A stretch of 64,000 nt of DNA, taken from Jeongeupia naejangsanensis. GTDB taxonomy: Bacteria; Pseudomonadota; Gammaproteobacteria; Burkholderiales; Chitinibacteraceae. Below are positions 36,667 to 46,171 of this stretch, in pieces (within the stretch, counting starts at the first letter, position 1; the number at the start of each line of letters is the position of its first letter). The position numbers and the translations under genes were made by a program. The notes beneath the pieces were generated by a model. That model had not been told where the DNA came from. It saw nothing but the letters and a program-made list of their open reading frames with translations, and searched no databases. The stretch spans positions 1 to 64,000 of the forward strand of contig NZ_JAESND010000012.1 in the NCBI RefSeq assembly GCF_016865585.1, written 5' to 3'.

Positions 36667-38331
36667 TCAGAACAGGCGTTCGGCGTACAGCGGCAGCGGA
36701 AACACCGGCTGCCACGCAGCCTTGCCGTGCTTGGCCAGTTCGTCGGGACTGCGCTCGCAAATCCCGGCCAGCGTCGGCCAGAAACGGTCATTGCCACCAG
36801 CCAGCCGTGCCACCTCGCTCGACAGGCAGAACATTGGCCGTTCGGCAACGCGTGCCGCCATGGCCGCCGGATCCGCGTTGCCCTTGCCGGTCGACTTGAT
36901 GAAGACCGGCACTTCGCCGCGCACGCGGTATTGCGCCGGCGTGAGCTTGAACGCGAAGCGGAAATCGCCATTGGTCGCGCCGGTCGTGCGGAAATAGCTC
37001 TGGTCGAACACGCCCTTGCGGTAGAACACCGACGTCAGCGACGGCTTGTGGTCGCCGACCACGATAACGGTCAGCGGCCGCTTGCGCTTCTTCGCGCGTT
37101 TTTCCAGTTCGGCGACAAAGCCGCGCATTTCCTTCACCGCTGCCGCCAGCCGGGTCCGGTAATCGGTCTCGCCGTCGTCGCTGCTGCGGTAGGCGCCGTG
37201 CGTCATCACCGTCACCAGAAACATGAACTGCTTCTTTTTCGGCGGCTGTGCCGCGTACACGTCGAGCGCGCGCTGGTACAGCAGCGCGTCGGACGGCCAG
37301 GTCCGGGTATGCCAGGCCATCGTTTCGACGAAATGCTGTTCGTCGAAACCGAAATGCTTGTAGACGGTATCGCGCTTCCAGAACGAGCCGTAGAAATTGT
37401 GGATGCCGGCGGTATGGTAGCCGGCGCCGCGGAAGCGCGAGACCAGCGACTCGGCACCGTCGCGGTAGTCCGGGCCGAAGTTCTGGTAATCGACGCCGGG
37501 CAGCACCTGCGACGACAGGCCAGCCAGCAGCTCGAACTCGGCCTCCGACGTCCCGCCGCCATAGACCGGGCTGATCGCGTTCGACTCGGCGAAGCCCTGT
37601 TTGGTCAATTCGGCGATCGGCGTACGGAAGCGGTCATCGGTGGTGGTGAAGCACGCCTCGCACAGGATCAGCGCGACGTCGGGCTCGGGCGCAGGATCGA
37701 GCACGGCCGGCGGATTGTCGTAGAACGCATGCGGGCCGCGCTGCGGCAGCTTGATGCTTTCGGCGGTGAAGTACAGATGCGCGAAGATGCCGTTCTGCTT
37801 GGCGTTTTCGTTGAAGTTGTACGACAGGTAGTGGGCGTTGAAGACGTCGCTGAGCACGGTGTTGACGGCCTTGCCGGCCGCGCCGGAGTCGGCCAGCCGC
37901 AGCCCGAGCATCGCCGGCAGCACGAGGCCGGCCGCCAGCCGCCACCACGAGAAGCGCGGCCGTTTCCACACGCCGATGGCCAGCGCGACGACAAGCAGCG
38001 TCGCGAATGCGGCCATTTCCCAGCCGAGGTAACTCGACAGCGATGCGCCTTGCGAGACTTCGAGCACGTCGCGCGCAACCAGCGTTTCGCCGGTCAGCGA
38101 CTCCTTGGCCCAGTTGGCGTGGGTCAGGAAACCCTCGAGGCCGATGACGACGCCGACCGATGCCCAGCGGTTGAGCACGATCGCGAAGGTCAGGTAGACC
38201 AGCAGCGAAAACAGCACCCGTGCCGGTGAATACGCGCTGTCGACCAGCAGGCGACCGGCCAGCAGCAGCGCATACGGCCCCGCCAGTACCGCCAGTTTGA
38301 GTCCCCAGTACCGAAGTCTTGCTACTTGCAT
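36667..38331 (-). CDS. LTA-synthase/sulfatase-family membrane enzyme
   Basis: Inner-membrane protein of 554 aa: about five hydrophobic segments in residues 1-170, then a large periplasmic sulfatase-fold domain. The domain shows LILCEACFTTTDD (nucleophile Thr region), YGGGTSEAEFELLAGLSS, typical of LtaS/OpgB-type phosphoglycerol transferases, and VVGDHKPSL (metal ligands Asp-His). Members add phosphoglycerol or phosphoethanolamine to glycans or lipids; the substrate here is unknown. ATG 38331 has GGGAAAG before it; the frame runs 21 codons further upstream without support. Confidence 0.85.
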   Translation of the reverse strand: MQVARLRYWGLKLAVLAGPYALLLAGRLLVDSAYSPARVLFSLLVYLTFAIVLNRWASVGVVIGLEGFLTHANWAKESLTGETLVARDVLEVSQGASLSSYLGWEMAAFATLLVVALAIGVWKRPRFSWWRLAAGLVLPAMLGLRLADSGAAGKAVNTVLSDVFNAHYLSYNFNENAKQNGIFAHLYFTAESIKLPQRGPHAFYDNPPAVLDPAPEPDVALILCEACFTTTDDRFRTPIAELTKQGFAESNAISPVYGGGTSEAEFELLAGLSSQVLPGVDYQNFGPDYRDGAESLVSRFRGAGYHTAGIHNFYGSFWKRDTVYKHFGFDEQHFVETMAWHTRTWPSDALLYQRALDVYAAQPPKKKQFMFLVTVMTHGAYRSSDDGETDYRTRLAAAVKEMRGFVAELEKRAKKRKRPLTVIVVGDHKPSLTSVFYRKGVFDQSYFRTTGATNGDFRFAFKLTPAQYRVRGEVPVFIKSTGKGNADPAAMAARVAERPMFCLSSEVARLAGGNDRFWPTLAGICERSPDELAKHGKAAWQPVFPLPLYAERLF

Positions 38332-38392
38332 ATGCTTTCCCGCGATCGCCCGCGAAGGCGATGCATTACTCCGCCTTGCGGCGGCCGAACGC

Positions 38393-38422
38393 AAAAAAGC
38401 CAGTCTTTCGACTGGCTTTTTT
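38393..38422 (-). terminator. Terminator of the tRNA-Lys pair
   Basis: AAAAAAGCCAGT and ACTGGCTTTTTT pair around CTTTCG, 8 bp behind tRNA-Lys(CTT) on the minus strand. Confidence 0.9.
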
Positions 38423-38430
38423 GGTGAAAC

Positions 38431-38506
38431 TGGTGGGCTGTGAGTGGCTCGAACACTCGACCTACGGATTAAGAGTCCGCTGCTCTACCAACTGAGCTAA
38501 CAGCCC
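38431..38506 (-). tRNA. tRNA-Lys (CTT anticodon)
   Basis: On the minus strand: acceptor GGGCTGT / ACAGCCC, D-arm AGCTCAGTTGGTAGAGC, anticodon loop CTCTTAA with anticodon CTT, T-arm GTTCGAG, encoded CCA. Second of two co-transcribed tRNA-Lys genes. Confidence 0.97.
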
Positions 38507-38554
38507 GAGAGCGGCAACTATATAGAACCAATTGCCAGCTTGTCAAGTAATGGA

Positions 38555-38630
38555 TGGTGGGTCGTGCGGGACTCGAACCTGCGACCAACGGATTAAAAGT
38601 CCGCTGCTCTACCAACTGAGCTAACGACCC
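38555..38630 (-). tRNA. tRNA-Lys (TTT anticodon)
   Basis: On the minus strand: acceptor GGGTCGT / ACGACCC, D-arm identical to that of the CTT gene, anticodon loop CTTTTAA with anticodon TTT, T-arm GTTCGAG, encoded CCA. First gene behind the shared promoter. Confidence 0.97.
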
Positions 38631-38648
38631 TTCCAAAACAAGACGCGC

Positions 38649-38677
38649 ATCTTAATCAGCCCAGCGCAGGCTGTCAA
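38649..38677 (-). promoter_or_regulatory. Sigma-70 promoter of the tRNA-Lys pair
   Basis: Minus strand: consensus -35 TTGACA (38677-38672), 17-bp spacer, -10 TAAGAT (38654-38649), 18 bp before the first tRNA. Confidence 0.82.
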
Positions 38678-38804
38678 GCCCGAAACCGGAAAAAGCGGCT
38701 GCGCCGCCGCGCCGATGCCACGGCAATATGCCGCTGTATGGCAATACTCACATCGGGCTACACTTTGACGCAGTCCAATACCCGTCCCCACCAGGAGCTT
38801 CATC

Positions 38805-39194
38805 ATGCGTCTTCTGCATACCATGCTGCGCGTCGGCGATCTCGATCGCGCCCTTGTTTTCTATACCGAAGTACTGGGCATGCGCCTGCTGCGGCGGCAG
38901 GACTATCCGGAAGGCCGCTTCACGCTCGCCTTCGTCGGTTACGGCGACGAGTCCGATACCGCCGTGCTCGAGCTCACCCACAACTGGGATACAAATCGTT
39001 ACGAGCTCGGGAACGCTTACGGGCACATCGCGATCGAAACCGACGACATCGTTGCCACCTGTGAGGCCGTACGTCTCAAGGGCGGCAAGGTCGTGCGCGA
39101 ACCGGGACCGATGAAGCACGGCACCACCGTGATTGCCTTCGTCGAAGACCCGGACGGCTACAAGATCGAGTTCATCCAGAAGCACACCCAGTAA
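38805..39194 (+). CDS. gloA: Lactoylglutathione lyase (glyoxalase I)
   Basis: Converts the methylglyoxal-glutathione hemithioacetal to S-lactoylglutathione. The 129-aa VOC-fold protein is nearly collinear with E. coli Glo[21 protein letters not shown] with metal ligand H5, LELTHNW (Glu), GHIAIETDD (His) and [11 protein letters not shown] (Glu). Ribosome site CAGGAG, ATG 38805. It stands 34 bp before the antiporter gene. Confidence 0.97.
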   Translation: MRLLHTMLRVGDLDRALVFYTEVLGMRLLRRQDYPEGRFTLAFVGYGDESDTAVLELTHNWDTNRYELGNAYGHIAIETDDIVATCEAVRLKGGKVVREPGPMKHGTTVIAFVEDPDGYKIEFIQKHTQ

Positions 39195-39228
39195 CGCGGC
39201 CCGCGGCCGCACTCACCGACCGGACGAC

Positions 39229-40629
39229 ATGAAACGATTTCTTCCCCTGTTGCTGGCCATGTTGCCGGCGCTGGCCCATGCCGCCGACTTCGATGGCGCC
39301 CAGCTCGGCCTCGTCTGGGCGCTGCCCTTCGTCGGCATCCTGCTGTCGATCGCGCTGTTCCCGCTGCTGGCACCGCATTTCTGGCATTCGCACTTCGGCA
39401 AGATCGCCGGGTTCTGGGCACTGGCCTTTCTGGTGCCGTTTGCCGTGGTCTTCGGCCCCGGCAATGCCGGCGCGGTGATCGCGCATGCGCTGATCGACGA
39501 GTACATCCCCTTCATCCTGCTGCTGTTCGCGCTTTACACGGTGTCGGGCGGGATCCTGGTCTGGGGCAATCTGCACGGCTCGCCGAAGGTCAACACGGCC
39601 ATCCTCGCGCTGGGCACCGTCTGTGCGTCGATCATGGGGACGACCGGCGCGGCCATGCTGCTGATCCGGCCGCTGCTGAAGGCCAACGACAACCGCAAGC
39701 ACAACGTCCACGTCGTGGTGTTCTTCATCTTCCTCGTCGCCAACATCGGCGGCGGGCTAACACCGATCGGCGATCCGCCGCTGTTCCTCGGCTTTTTGAA
39801 GGGCATCAGCTTCTTCTGGACGCTCCAGCACATGCTGCCGCTGGTGGCGCTGAATTCGGCAATCCTGCTGACGCTGTTCTACTTCATCGACCGCCATTTC
39901 TACAGCAAGGAAGACGAGGTCAAGGCGGTCGACCCGACCCCCGACTCGCGGCTCAAGCTGTTCGGCAAGTTCAACTTCTTCCTGATCGCCGCCGTCGTCG
40001 CCGCCGTGGTGATGTCGGGCGTGTGGAAGCCGGGGATCGATTTCCACGTGCTCGGTACCGAGGTCGGCCTGCAGGACATCGTTCGCGACGTGCTGCTGAT
40101 CGTCATCGCGCTGGTGTCGCTGAAGTTCACGCCCAAGCAGGTCCGCGCCGGCAACGACTTCAACTGGGATCCGATCCTTGAAGTTGCCAAGCTGTTTGTC
40201 GGCATCTTCCTGGCGATGGCACCGGCGATCGCGATCCTGCGCGCCGGCGAGGCCGGCCAGCTGGCGTCGCTGGTACGGCTGGTCAGCGCCCCGGGCGGCG
40301 CACCGATCGATTCGATGTACTTCTGGATGACCGGCATCCTGTCGAGCTTCCTCGACAACGCGCCGACCTATCTGGTGTTCTTCAATCTCGCCCACGGCGA
40401 CGCGGCGCACATGATGGGCCCGATGGCATCGACGCTGCTGGCGATCTCGGCCGGTGCGGTGTTCATGGGTGCGATGACCTACATCGGCAACGCGCCGAAC
40501 TTCATGGTCAAGGCGGTCGCCGAAGACCGTGGCGTGAAGATGCCGAGCTTCTTCGGCTACATGGCCTGGTCGATCGCCATCCTCCTCCCCTGCTTCGTGA
40601 TCACTTCGCTGGTGTTCTTCCACTACTGA
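39229..40629 (+). CDS. Sodium:proton antiporter (UIT3/NhaD-like ion transporter family)
   Basis: Inner-membrane protein of 466 aa with a signal-like first segment and about 12 more hydrophobic segments. Family blocks seen are FGPGNAGAVIAHALIDEYIP, NIGGGLTPIGDPPLFLGFLK and FLDNAPTYLVFFNLAHGDA, those of the ion-transporter superfamily proteins annotated as putative Na+/H+ antiporters. Function is inferred from family; the ion is not proven. ATG 39229 begins the first hydrophobic segment. Confidence 0.85.
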   Translation: MKRFLPLLLAMLPALAHAADFDGAQLGLVWALPFVGILLSIALFPLLAPHFWHSHFGKIAGFWALAFLVPFAVVFGPGNAGAVIAHALIDEYIPFILLLFALYTVSGGILVWGNLHGSPKVNTAILALGTVCASIMGTTGAAMLLIRPLLKANDNRKHNVHVVVFFIFLVANIGGGLTPIGDPPLFLGFLKGISFFWTLQHMLPLVALNSAILLTLFYFIDRHFYSKEDEVKAVDPTPDSRLKLFGKFNFFLIAAVVAAVVMSGVWKPGIDFHVLGTEVGLQDIVRDVLLIVIALVSLKFTPKQVRAGNDFNWDPILEVAKLFVGIFLAMAPAIAILRAGEAGQLASLVRLVSAPGGAPIDSMYFWMTGILSSFLDNAPTYLVFFNLAHGDAAHMMGPMASTLLAISAGAVFMGAMTYIGNAPNFMVKAVAEDRGVKMPSFFGYMAWSIAILLPCFVITSLVFFHY

Positions 40630-40644
40630 TCGCGATCGGTGAAA

Positions 40645-40674
40645 TACCCGCCAGCCTTGCTGGCGGGTACTTTT
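40645..40674 (+). terminator. Terminator after the antiporter gene
   Basis: TACCCGCCAGC and GCTGGCGGGTA pair around CTT, followed by CTTTT. Confidence 0.85.
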
Positions 40675-40849
40675 CACTGTCTCCGGCATTCCGCCGAACT
40701 TAGAACTATTCCCACTTGTCATTACAGGACGAACGGTAGAAGCTGTTTACTACGTCGTCCGCACGCCTTCCTGCGTATTGACACAGCGGCATCGATCCTT
40801 GACCTCCGTCATAGGGTCGCAAACGCGACGGCATATACTTGTTTGCAAT

Positions 40850-40878
40850 CGTTGGTACCAGTACACGGTGTGCCAACG
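40850..40878 (+). promoter_or_regulatory. Inverted repeat in the xfp leader
   Basis: CGTTGGTACC (40850-40859) and GGTGTGCCAACG (40867-40878) form a near-perfect dyad 33 bp before the start codon, downstream of a -10-like TATACT near 40823. It could be an operator or an RNA hairpin in the leader. The rest of the 280-bp gap between the antiporter gene and xfp shows nothing further. Confidence 0.3.
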
Positions 40879-40910
40879 CTCCGTTTTCTATCCGCACTAG
40901 AGGTGAACAC

Positions 40911-43313
40911 GTGGCTCAACAACCGCTTTCCCAAGACCTCCTCGACAAGATGCACCGCTACTGGCAGGCCGCAAACTACCTGTCGGTCGGTCAGATCTAC
41001 CTGCTGGAAAATCCGCTGCTGAAGCAGCCGCTGGAGCGCAAGCACATCAAGCCCCGTCTGCTGGGGCACTGGGGCACGACGCCGGGCCTGAACTTCATCT
41101 ACGTTCACGCCAACCGCCTGATCAAAGACCGTGACCTGAAAATGATCTACATCACCGGTCCTGGCCACGGCGGCCCGGGTCTGGTGGCCAATACCTGGCT
41201 GGAAGGCAGCTACGAAGAGTTCTACCCGAGCATCGACCGCACCGAAGGCGGCATGCAACGGCTGTTCAAGCAGTTCTCGTTCCCGCGCGGCATCCCGTCG
41301 CACGTTGCGCCGGAAACCCCGGGCTCGATGCACGAAGGCGGTGAACTCGGTTATTCGGTCTCGCACGCCTACGGCGCTGCGTTCGACAATCCGGATCAGG
41401 TCGTCCTCGCCGTGGTCGGCGACGGCGAAGCCGAAACCGGCCCGCTGGCCGCCAGCTGGCACTCGAACAAATACCTGCATCCGGTCAACGACGGTTTCGT
41501 CCTGCCGATCCTGCACCTGAACGGCTACAAGATCGCCAACCCGACCGTGCTGGCACGGCTGTCGAAGGAAGAGATCACCAAGCTGTTCGAAGGCTACGGC
41601 TACAAGCCGCACTTCGTCGAACTGAAGCACGAAACCTTCAACGACAAGCAAGCCACCTTCCACGACATCCACCAGAAGATGGCGGCCACGATGGACGCCT
41701 GCCTGGACGAGCTGAACGCGATCCGCGAAGCCGCCAAGGCCGAAATCGCTGCCGGCAAGCCGATCACCCGCCCGCAATGGCCGATGATCGTGATGCGCAC
41801 GCCGAAGGGCTGGACCGGTCCGAAGGAAATCAAGGGCAAGAAGGTCGAGGACTACTGGCGCAGCCACCAGGTGCCGTTCTCGGACATCGACGCCGAAAAC
41901 GTCCACAACCTGGAAAACTGGCTCAAGTCGTACGAACCGGAAACCCTGTTCAACGCCGACGGCACCGTCAAGGCAGAACTGACCGAGATCGCGCCGAAGG
42001 GCCTGCACCGCATGGGTTCGAACCCGGTCGTCCACGGCCAGGCGTCGAAAGACCTGCGCATGCCGGACTTCCGCAACTACGAAGTCAAGTTCGAGAAGCC
42101 GGGCACCGTCAACGCCGAAGCCACCCGTGAAATGGGCAAGCTGCTGCGCGACGTGATGAAGGAAAACGAAGAGCAGCGCAACTTCCGCATCGTCGGCCCG
42201 GACGAAACCGCGTCGAACCGCTGGAACAACGTGTTCGAGGAAACCGGCAAGACCTGGTTCGCCGACTACCTGCCGGAAGACGAACACAACGACACGCTGT
42301 CGCAAGACGGTCGCGTGATGGAAATCCTCTCCGAGCACACCTGCCAGGGCTGGCTCGAAGGCTACAACCTCACCGGTCGCCACGGCTTCTTCAGCTGCTA
42401 CGAAGCGTTCATCCACGTCGTCGACTCGATGTTCAACCAGCACGCCAAGTGGCTGAAGACCACCCGCCACATCAACTGGCGCAAACCGCTGCCGTCGCTG
42501 AACTACCTGCTGACCAGTCACGTCTGGCGTCAGGACCACAACGGCTTCTCGCACCAGGATCCGGGCTTCATCGACCACGTCGTCAACAAGCGTGCCGAAG
42601 TCATCCGTGTCTACCTGCCGCCGGACGCCAACACCCTGCTGTCGGTGACCGACCACTGCCTGCGTTCGCGCCACTACGTGAACGTCGTCGTGGCCGGCAA
42701 GCAGCCCGCGCTGCAGTACCTGACCATGGACCAGGCGATCAAGCACTGCACCAAGGGTCTGGGCATCTGGGACTGGGCATCGAACGACGACGGCGGCGAG
42801 CCGGACGTGGTGATGGCCTGCGCCGGTGAAATCCCGACCATGGAAGCACTGGCCGCGACCGACCTGCTGCGCCAGCACTTCCCGGACCTGAAGATCCGCT
42901 TCGTCAACGTCGTCGACCTGATGACGCTGCAGCCGAAGGAAGAACACCCGCACGGCCTGTCGAACCGCGAGTTCGACTCGATCTTCACCGCCGACAAGCC
43001 GGTCATGTTCGCCTTCCACGGCTACCCGTGGCTGATCCACCGCCTGTGCTACCGTCGCAACGGTCATGCCAACATCCATGCCCGCGGCTACAAGGAAGAA
43101 GGTTCGACCTCGACGCCGTTCGACATGGTCGTCGTCAACCAGCTCGACCGCTTCAACCTGGCGATCGACGTGATCGACCGCGTACCGAAGCTGTCCAAGA
43201 TCGGTGCACACGTGCGGCAAAAGTTCGCCGACAAGCTGGTCGAGCACGCGCAGTACATCGCCGAGCACGGCGACGACCTGCCGGAAGTGAAGAACTGGGT
43301 CTGGCCGTACTGA
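40911..43313 (+). CDS. xfp: Phosphoketolase (xylulose-5-P/fructose-6-P)
   Basis: Thiamine-diphosphate enzyme of 800 aa that splits xylulose-5-phosphate or fructose-6-phosphate into acetyl phosphate plus a C3 or C4 sugar phosphate. Signatures: [20 protein letters not shown] and [15 protein letters not shown] early, [13 protein letters not shown] (ThDP-binding GDG motif), and [20 protein letters not shown] at the end. Length is normal. The start is GTG 40911 after AGAGGTG. It stands alone, without ackA or pta beside it, between two terminators. Confidence 0.97.
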   Translation: MAQQPLSQDLLDKMHRYWQAANYLSVGQIYLLENPLLKQPLERKHIKPRLLGHWGTTPGLNFIYVHANRLIKDRDLKMIYITGPGHGGPGLVANTWLEGSYEEFYPSIDRTEGGMQRLFKQFSFPRGIPSHVAPETPGSMHEGGELGYSVSHAYGAAFDNPDQVVLAVVGDGEAETGPLAASWHSNKYLHPVNDGFVLPILHLNGYKIANPTVLARLSKEEITKLFEGYGYKPHFVELKHETFNDKQATFHDIHQKMAATMDACLDELNAIREAAKAEIAAGKPITRPQWPMIVMRTPKGWTGPKEIKGKKVEDYWRSHQVPFSDIDAENVHNLENWLKSYEPETLFNADGTVKAELTEIAPKGLHRMGSNPVVHGQASKDLRMPDFRNYEVKFEKPGTVNAEATREMGKLLRDVMKENEEQRNFRIVGPDETASNRWNNVFEETGKTWFADYLPEDEHNDTLSQDGRVMEILSEHTCQGWLEGYNLTGRHGFFSCYEAFIHVVDSMFNQHAKWLKTTRHINWRKPLPSLNYLLTSHVWRQDHNGFSHQDPGFIDHVVNKRAEVIRVYLPPDANTLLSVTDHCLRSRHYVNVVVAGKQPALQYLTMDQAIKHCTKGLGIWDWASNDDGGEPDVVMACAGEIPTMEALAATDLLRQHFPDLKIRFVNVVDLMTLQPKEEHPHGLSNREFDSIFTADKPVMFAFHGYPWLIHRLCYRRNGHANIHARGYKEEGSTSTPFDMVVVNQLDRFNLAIDVIDRVPKLSKIGAHVRQKFADKLVEHAQYIAEHGDDLPEVKNWVWPY

Positions 43314-43354
43314 GACCCCGCGCCGGCCCGGGGCATCTGCCCCGGCCAGCCCTG

Positions 43355-43384
43355 AAAACAGCCCGCCTCGTGCGGGCTGTTTTG
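43355..43384 (+). terminator. Terminator after xfp
   Basis: AAAACAGCCCGC and GCGGGCTGTTTT pair around CTCGT. Confidence 0.9.
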
Positions 43385-43452
43385 TTGTCGGCCGCGCTTG
43401 CCGACGGCGGCTGGCGGCAGGCAAACTGGCGTTTGACCCGAAGGAGTGTGCC

Positions 43453-44250
43453 GTGCCCGATACCGACCTGCTTGCCCGCATCGCCGACTGCGCCCGCGCC
43501 GTCTCAAGCAGCGAGATCATGCCGCGCTTCCGCCAGGTCACCGCACGCCGCAAGCACGACGGCACGCTGCTGACCGAGGCCGACCTCGCCAGCCAGGCCT
43601 TCCTGACCCGGGCGCTGCCCGAGATCGCCCCGTACCCGGTGCTCGGCGAGGAAATGTGCGCAGCCGACCAGAAAGCCCTGCTGGCCGCCAACCCCGATGG
43701 CCTGTGGGTCGTCGACCCGATCGACGGCACGACCAACTTCGCCCACGGCCTGCCGATGTTCTCGGTCTCGATCGCCCTGCTGCGCCACGGCCGTACCGAA
43801 TTCGGCGTCGTCCACCTGCCGGTACTCGACGAGACCTTCAGCGCCCGGCGCGGCCATGGTGCCTGGCTCAACGGCGAGCGGCTCGAAGCCCCGGCCGAGC
43901 CGACCCGGATCGCCGACTCGGTCGCCGCGGTCGAACCCAAATATCTCGGTGGCCACCTGCCGGTGCGTATCGTCACCGTCGCGCCCTTCGCCAGCCAGCG
44001 CAACTACGGCGCGGCCACGGTCGACTGGTGTTACCTCGCCGCCGGCCGTTTCGACCTGCTGCTGCACGGTGCACAGAAACTGTGGGATTACGCCGCCGGC
44101 GCGCTGATCGCCGAGGAAGCCGGCTGCCTGCTCGGCACGCTGACGCGCCGCGACTACTGGCATTGCGATCCGTGGACGCGCTCGGCCATTGCCGCCCGGC
44201 ATCCGAAGGCGTTCGAGAGCTGGTATCAGTGGGCGACGCAGAACCGCTGA
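43453..44250 (+). CDS. Inositol-monophosphatase-family phosphatase
   Basis: Mg2+-dependent phosphatase of 265 aa with the family motifs LGEEM (metal Glu), WVVDPIDGTTNFAHGLP (metal Asp residues and catalytic Thr) and WDYAAGALIAEEAG (third Asp). The family includes inositol monophosphatase, histidinol phosphatase (HisN) and nucleotide phosphatases. The N-terminus differs from SuhB, so the substrate is open. GTG 43453 has AAGGAG upstream. Confidence 0.88.
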   Translation: MPDTDLLARIADCARAVSSSEIMPRFRQVTARRKHDGTLLTEADLASQAFLTRALPEIAPYPVLGEEMCAADQKALLAANPDGLWVVDPIDGTTNFAHGLPMFSVSIALLRHGRTEFGVVHLPVLDETFSARRGHGAWLNGERLEAPAEPTRIADSVAAVEPKYLGGHLPVRIVTVAPFASQRNYGAATVDWCYLAAGRFDLLLHGAQKLWDYAAGALIAEEAGCLLGTLTRRDYWHCDPWTRSAIAARHPKAFESWYQWATQNR

Positions 44251-44295
44251 GTATGCCGGCCTGACCGACCAGCGCCGGGCCCCGGCCTTGTAATC

Positions 44296-44689
44296 TCAGT
44301 CCCCGGGGGCATGACAGGCGACGCAGAGCTTGTTGCCGTCCGGGTCGCGAAAATACGCACCGTAGTAATGCACGTGATACGCCGGGCGCAGGCCCGTTGG
44401 CCCTTCGCAGAGACCACCGTGGCTCAGGGCCGTCCCGTAGGCCCGATCGACGACTGCGCGGCTCCCGGCCAGCAGGGCGACCATCTGACCGTTGCCCGGC
44501 ACATGTGCATTCCCGTCAAACGGCGCACCGATCAGCAGCAGCGGGCGTGCTTCGCCCGGTTGTTGCCAGCCCGCCCAAGGGCGGCTGCGGTCGCAGAACC
44601 GCGCCTCCAGTCCGAGACAGTCCAGCACCGCGCGATAGAACCGCAAGGCGCGCGAAGTCGGTCACGCCCACATGCACGTGCGAAAACAT
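44296..44689 (-). pseudogene. VOC-family protein gene with a frameshift near its start
   Basis: From ATG 44689 the minus strand encodes MFSHVHVGVTDFAR, a normal start for a glyoxalase/VOC protein; the continuation (LRFYRAVLDCLGLEARFCD to the end YFRDPDGNKLCVACH) is in another frame. The break lies in the run GCGCGCC at 44647-44653, where one CG unit (2 bp) seems missing relative to the expected Ala-Arg-Ala codons. Restoring it would give about 132 residues, a full VOC domain. It could be a recent mutation, slippage-based switching or a sequencing error. Confidence 0.75.
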
Positions 44690-44726
44690 GGCTGCGCCCC
44701 TGTCGCTAGCGGAATGTCCTGCCGTA

Positions 44727-46109
44727 TCAGAGCACCTTGCCCGGGTTCATGATCCCCTGCGGATCGAGCGCGGCCTTGATGGTGCGCATCAGGTTCAGTT
44801 CGATCTCGCTGCGGTACAGCGGCAGCTGGTCGCGCTTGAGCTGGCCGACGCCGTGTTCGGCGCTGATCGTGCCCTGATGCCGGGCGACGACCTCGTAGAC
44901 GATGGCGTTGACCGCCGGTTCGTGGTCGTACACGCCCTTGCCCAGATCGCCGAGGAAGACGTTGTAGTGCAGGTTGCCGTCACCGACGTGGCCGAAAGCG
45001 ACCAGGTCGAGGTCGGGGAATGCGGCTTTCAGCGCCGTTTCCGCCTCCACCATGAAGGCCGGAATGTGCGACACCGGCACGGCGATGTCGTGCTTGATGC
45101 TGGTACCCCTGCGGCGTTGCGATTCGGGGATGTGTTCGCGCAGGCGCCAGAAATCCTGCGCCTCGGTGACGCTCTGCGCCAGCAGCGCATCGTCGAACCC
45201 GAGCGCGAACAGCGCTTCGGCCAGCCGCTCGGTCAACGCCAGCGAGCTGCCCCCATCGGACAGTTCGACGAGCACGCTCCACGCCGGCGGTGCGTCGAAC
45301 GGCTGCGGCAGTTCGGGACAGTGTTCGGCGAGCAGTTCCCAGCAGCGGCGCGAGACCAGCTCGAACGACGTGACCCGCTCGCCGACCTGATCCTGCAAGC
45401 CGCGCAGCAGCCGCACCGAGGCCTCCGCGCTGTCGACCGCGACCAGCGCCGTCGCCTGCGCCGACAGCTGCGGCGACAGCTTGAGCACCGCGGCGGTGAT
45501 CACGCCCAGCGTGCCTTCGGAACCGATGAACAGCTGCTTCAGGTCGTAGCCGGTATTGTCCTTGCGCAGCCCGCGCAATCCGTCCCAGACGGTGCCGTCG
45601 GCGAGCACGACTTCGAGCCCGAGCGTCAGTTCGCGCATGTTGCCGTAGTGCAGCACGTTCACGCCGCCGGCATTGGTACCGAGTGCACCACCGATCCGAG
45701 CCGAACCGACCGCCCCCCAGTCGGCGGCGAACAGCCGCCCGGCCGCGCGCGCTGCTGCCTGCACGTCAGCGACGACGGTGCCGGCGTCGACGGTGATGGT
45801 GTTGTTGTCGGCATCGACCGCCAGCACGCGGTTCATCCGTTCCAGCGACAGCACGATCGCCGTGCCGCTGCCGTCGGGCGTCGCCGCGCCGCAGTTGCCG
45901 GTGTTGCCCCCCTGCGGCACGACCGGCACGCCATGCGCATGCGCCAGCTTCATTACCGCCGCAACCTCGGCGGTCGAGCGCGGCCGTACCACGGCTTGCG
46001 CGGCGCCGTGGTAGCGGCGGCGGTTGTCGAGCAGATAGCCGTCGATCTGTGCGCCGGTGAGGATGCCGGCCGGGTCGAGCAGCGCGGCGAGTTCGGTCAT
46101 GAACGACAT
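44727..46109 (-). CDS. FAD-linked 2-hydroxyacid dehydrogenase (GlcD/D-lactate dehydrogenase-like)
   Basis: Flavoprotein of 460 aa from the VAO family: FAD-binding PCMH domain (VVPQGGNTGNCGAA, GSARIGGALGTNAGG) and the FAD-oxidase C-terminal domain ending FGHVGDGNLHYNV and ISAEHGVGQLKRD. Relatives oxidise D-lactate, glycolate or D-2-hydroxyglutarate and pass electrons to the respiratory chain; the exact substrate is unknown. ATG 46109 has GGAGACG upstream; a TTG at 46121 is in frame. Confidence 0.88.
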   Translation of the reverse strand: MSFMTELAALLDPAGILTGAQIDGYLLDNRRRYHGAAQAVVRPRSTAEVAAVMKLAHAHGVPVVPQGGNTGNCGAATPDGSGTAIVLSLERMNRVLAVDADNNTITVDAGTVVADVQAAARAAGRLFAADWGAVGSARIGGALGTNAGGVNVLHYGNMRELTLGLEVVLADGTVWDGLRGLRKDNTGYDLKQLFIGSEGTLGVITAAVLKLSPQLSAQATALVAVDSAEASVRLLRGLQDQVGERVTSFELVSRRCWELLAEHCPELPQPFDAPPAWSVLVELSDGGSSLALTERLAEALFALGFDDALLAQSVTEAQDFWRLREHIPESQRRRGTSIKHDIAVPVSHIPAFMVEAETALKAAFPDLDLVAFGHVGDGNLHYNVFLGDLGKGVYDHEPAVNAIVYEVVARHQGTISAEHGVGQLKRDQLPLYRSEIELNLMRTIKAALDPQGIMNPGKVL

Positions 46110-46171
46110 CGTCGTCTCCAAACGAGATCGCCGGCAGCAGCCGGCGATCCAGAATCATCGTTACATTGATT

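Noticed and set aside
40809-44003. 1064-aa open frame on the minus strand across xfp
   Set aside because: Antisense shadow of the phosphoketolase and phosphatase genes in GC-rich DNA; no domain-like sequence, while the plus-strand genes are unmistakable.
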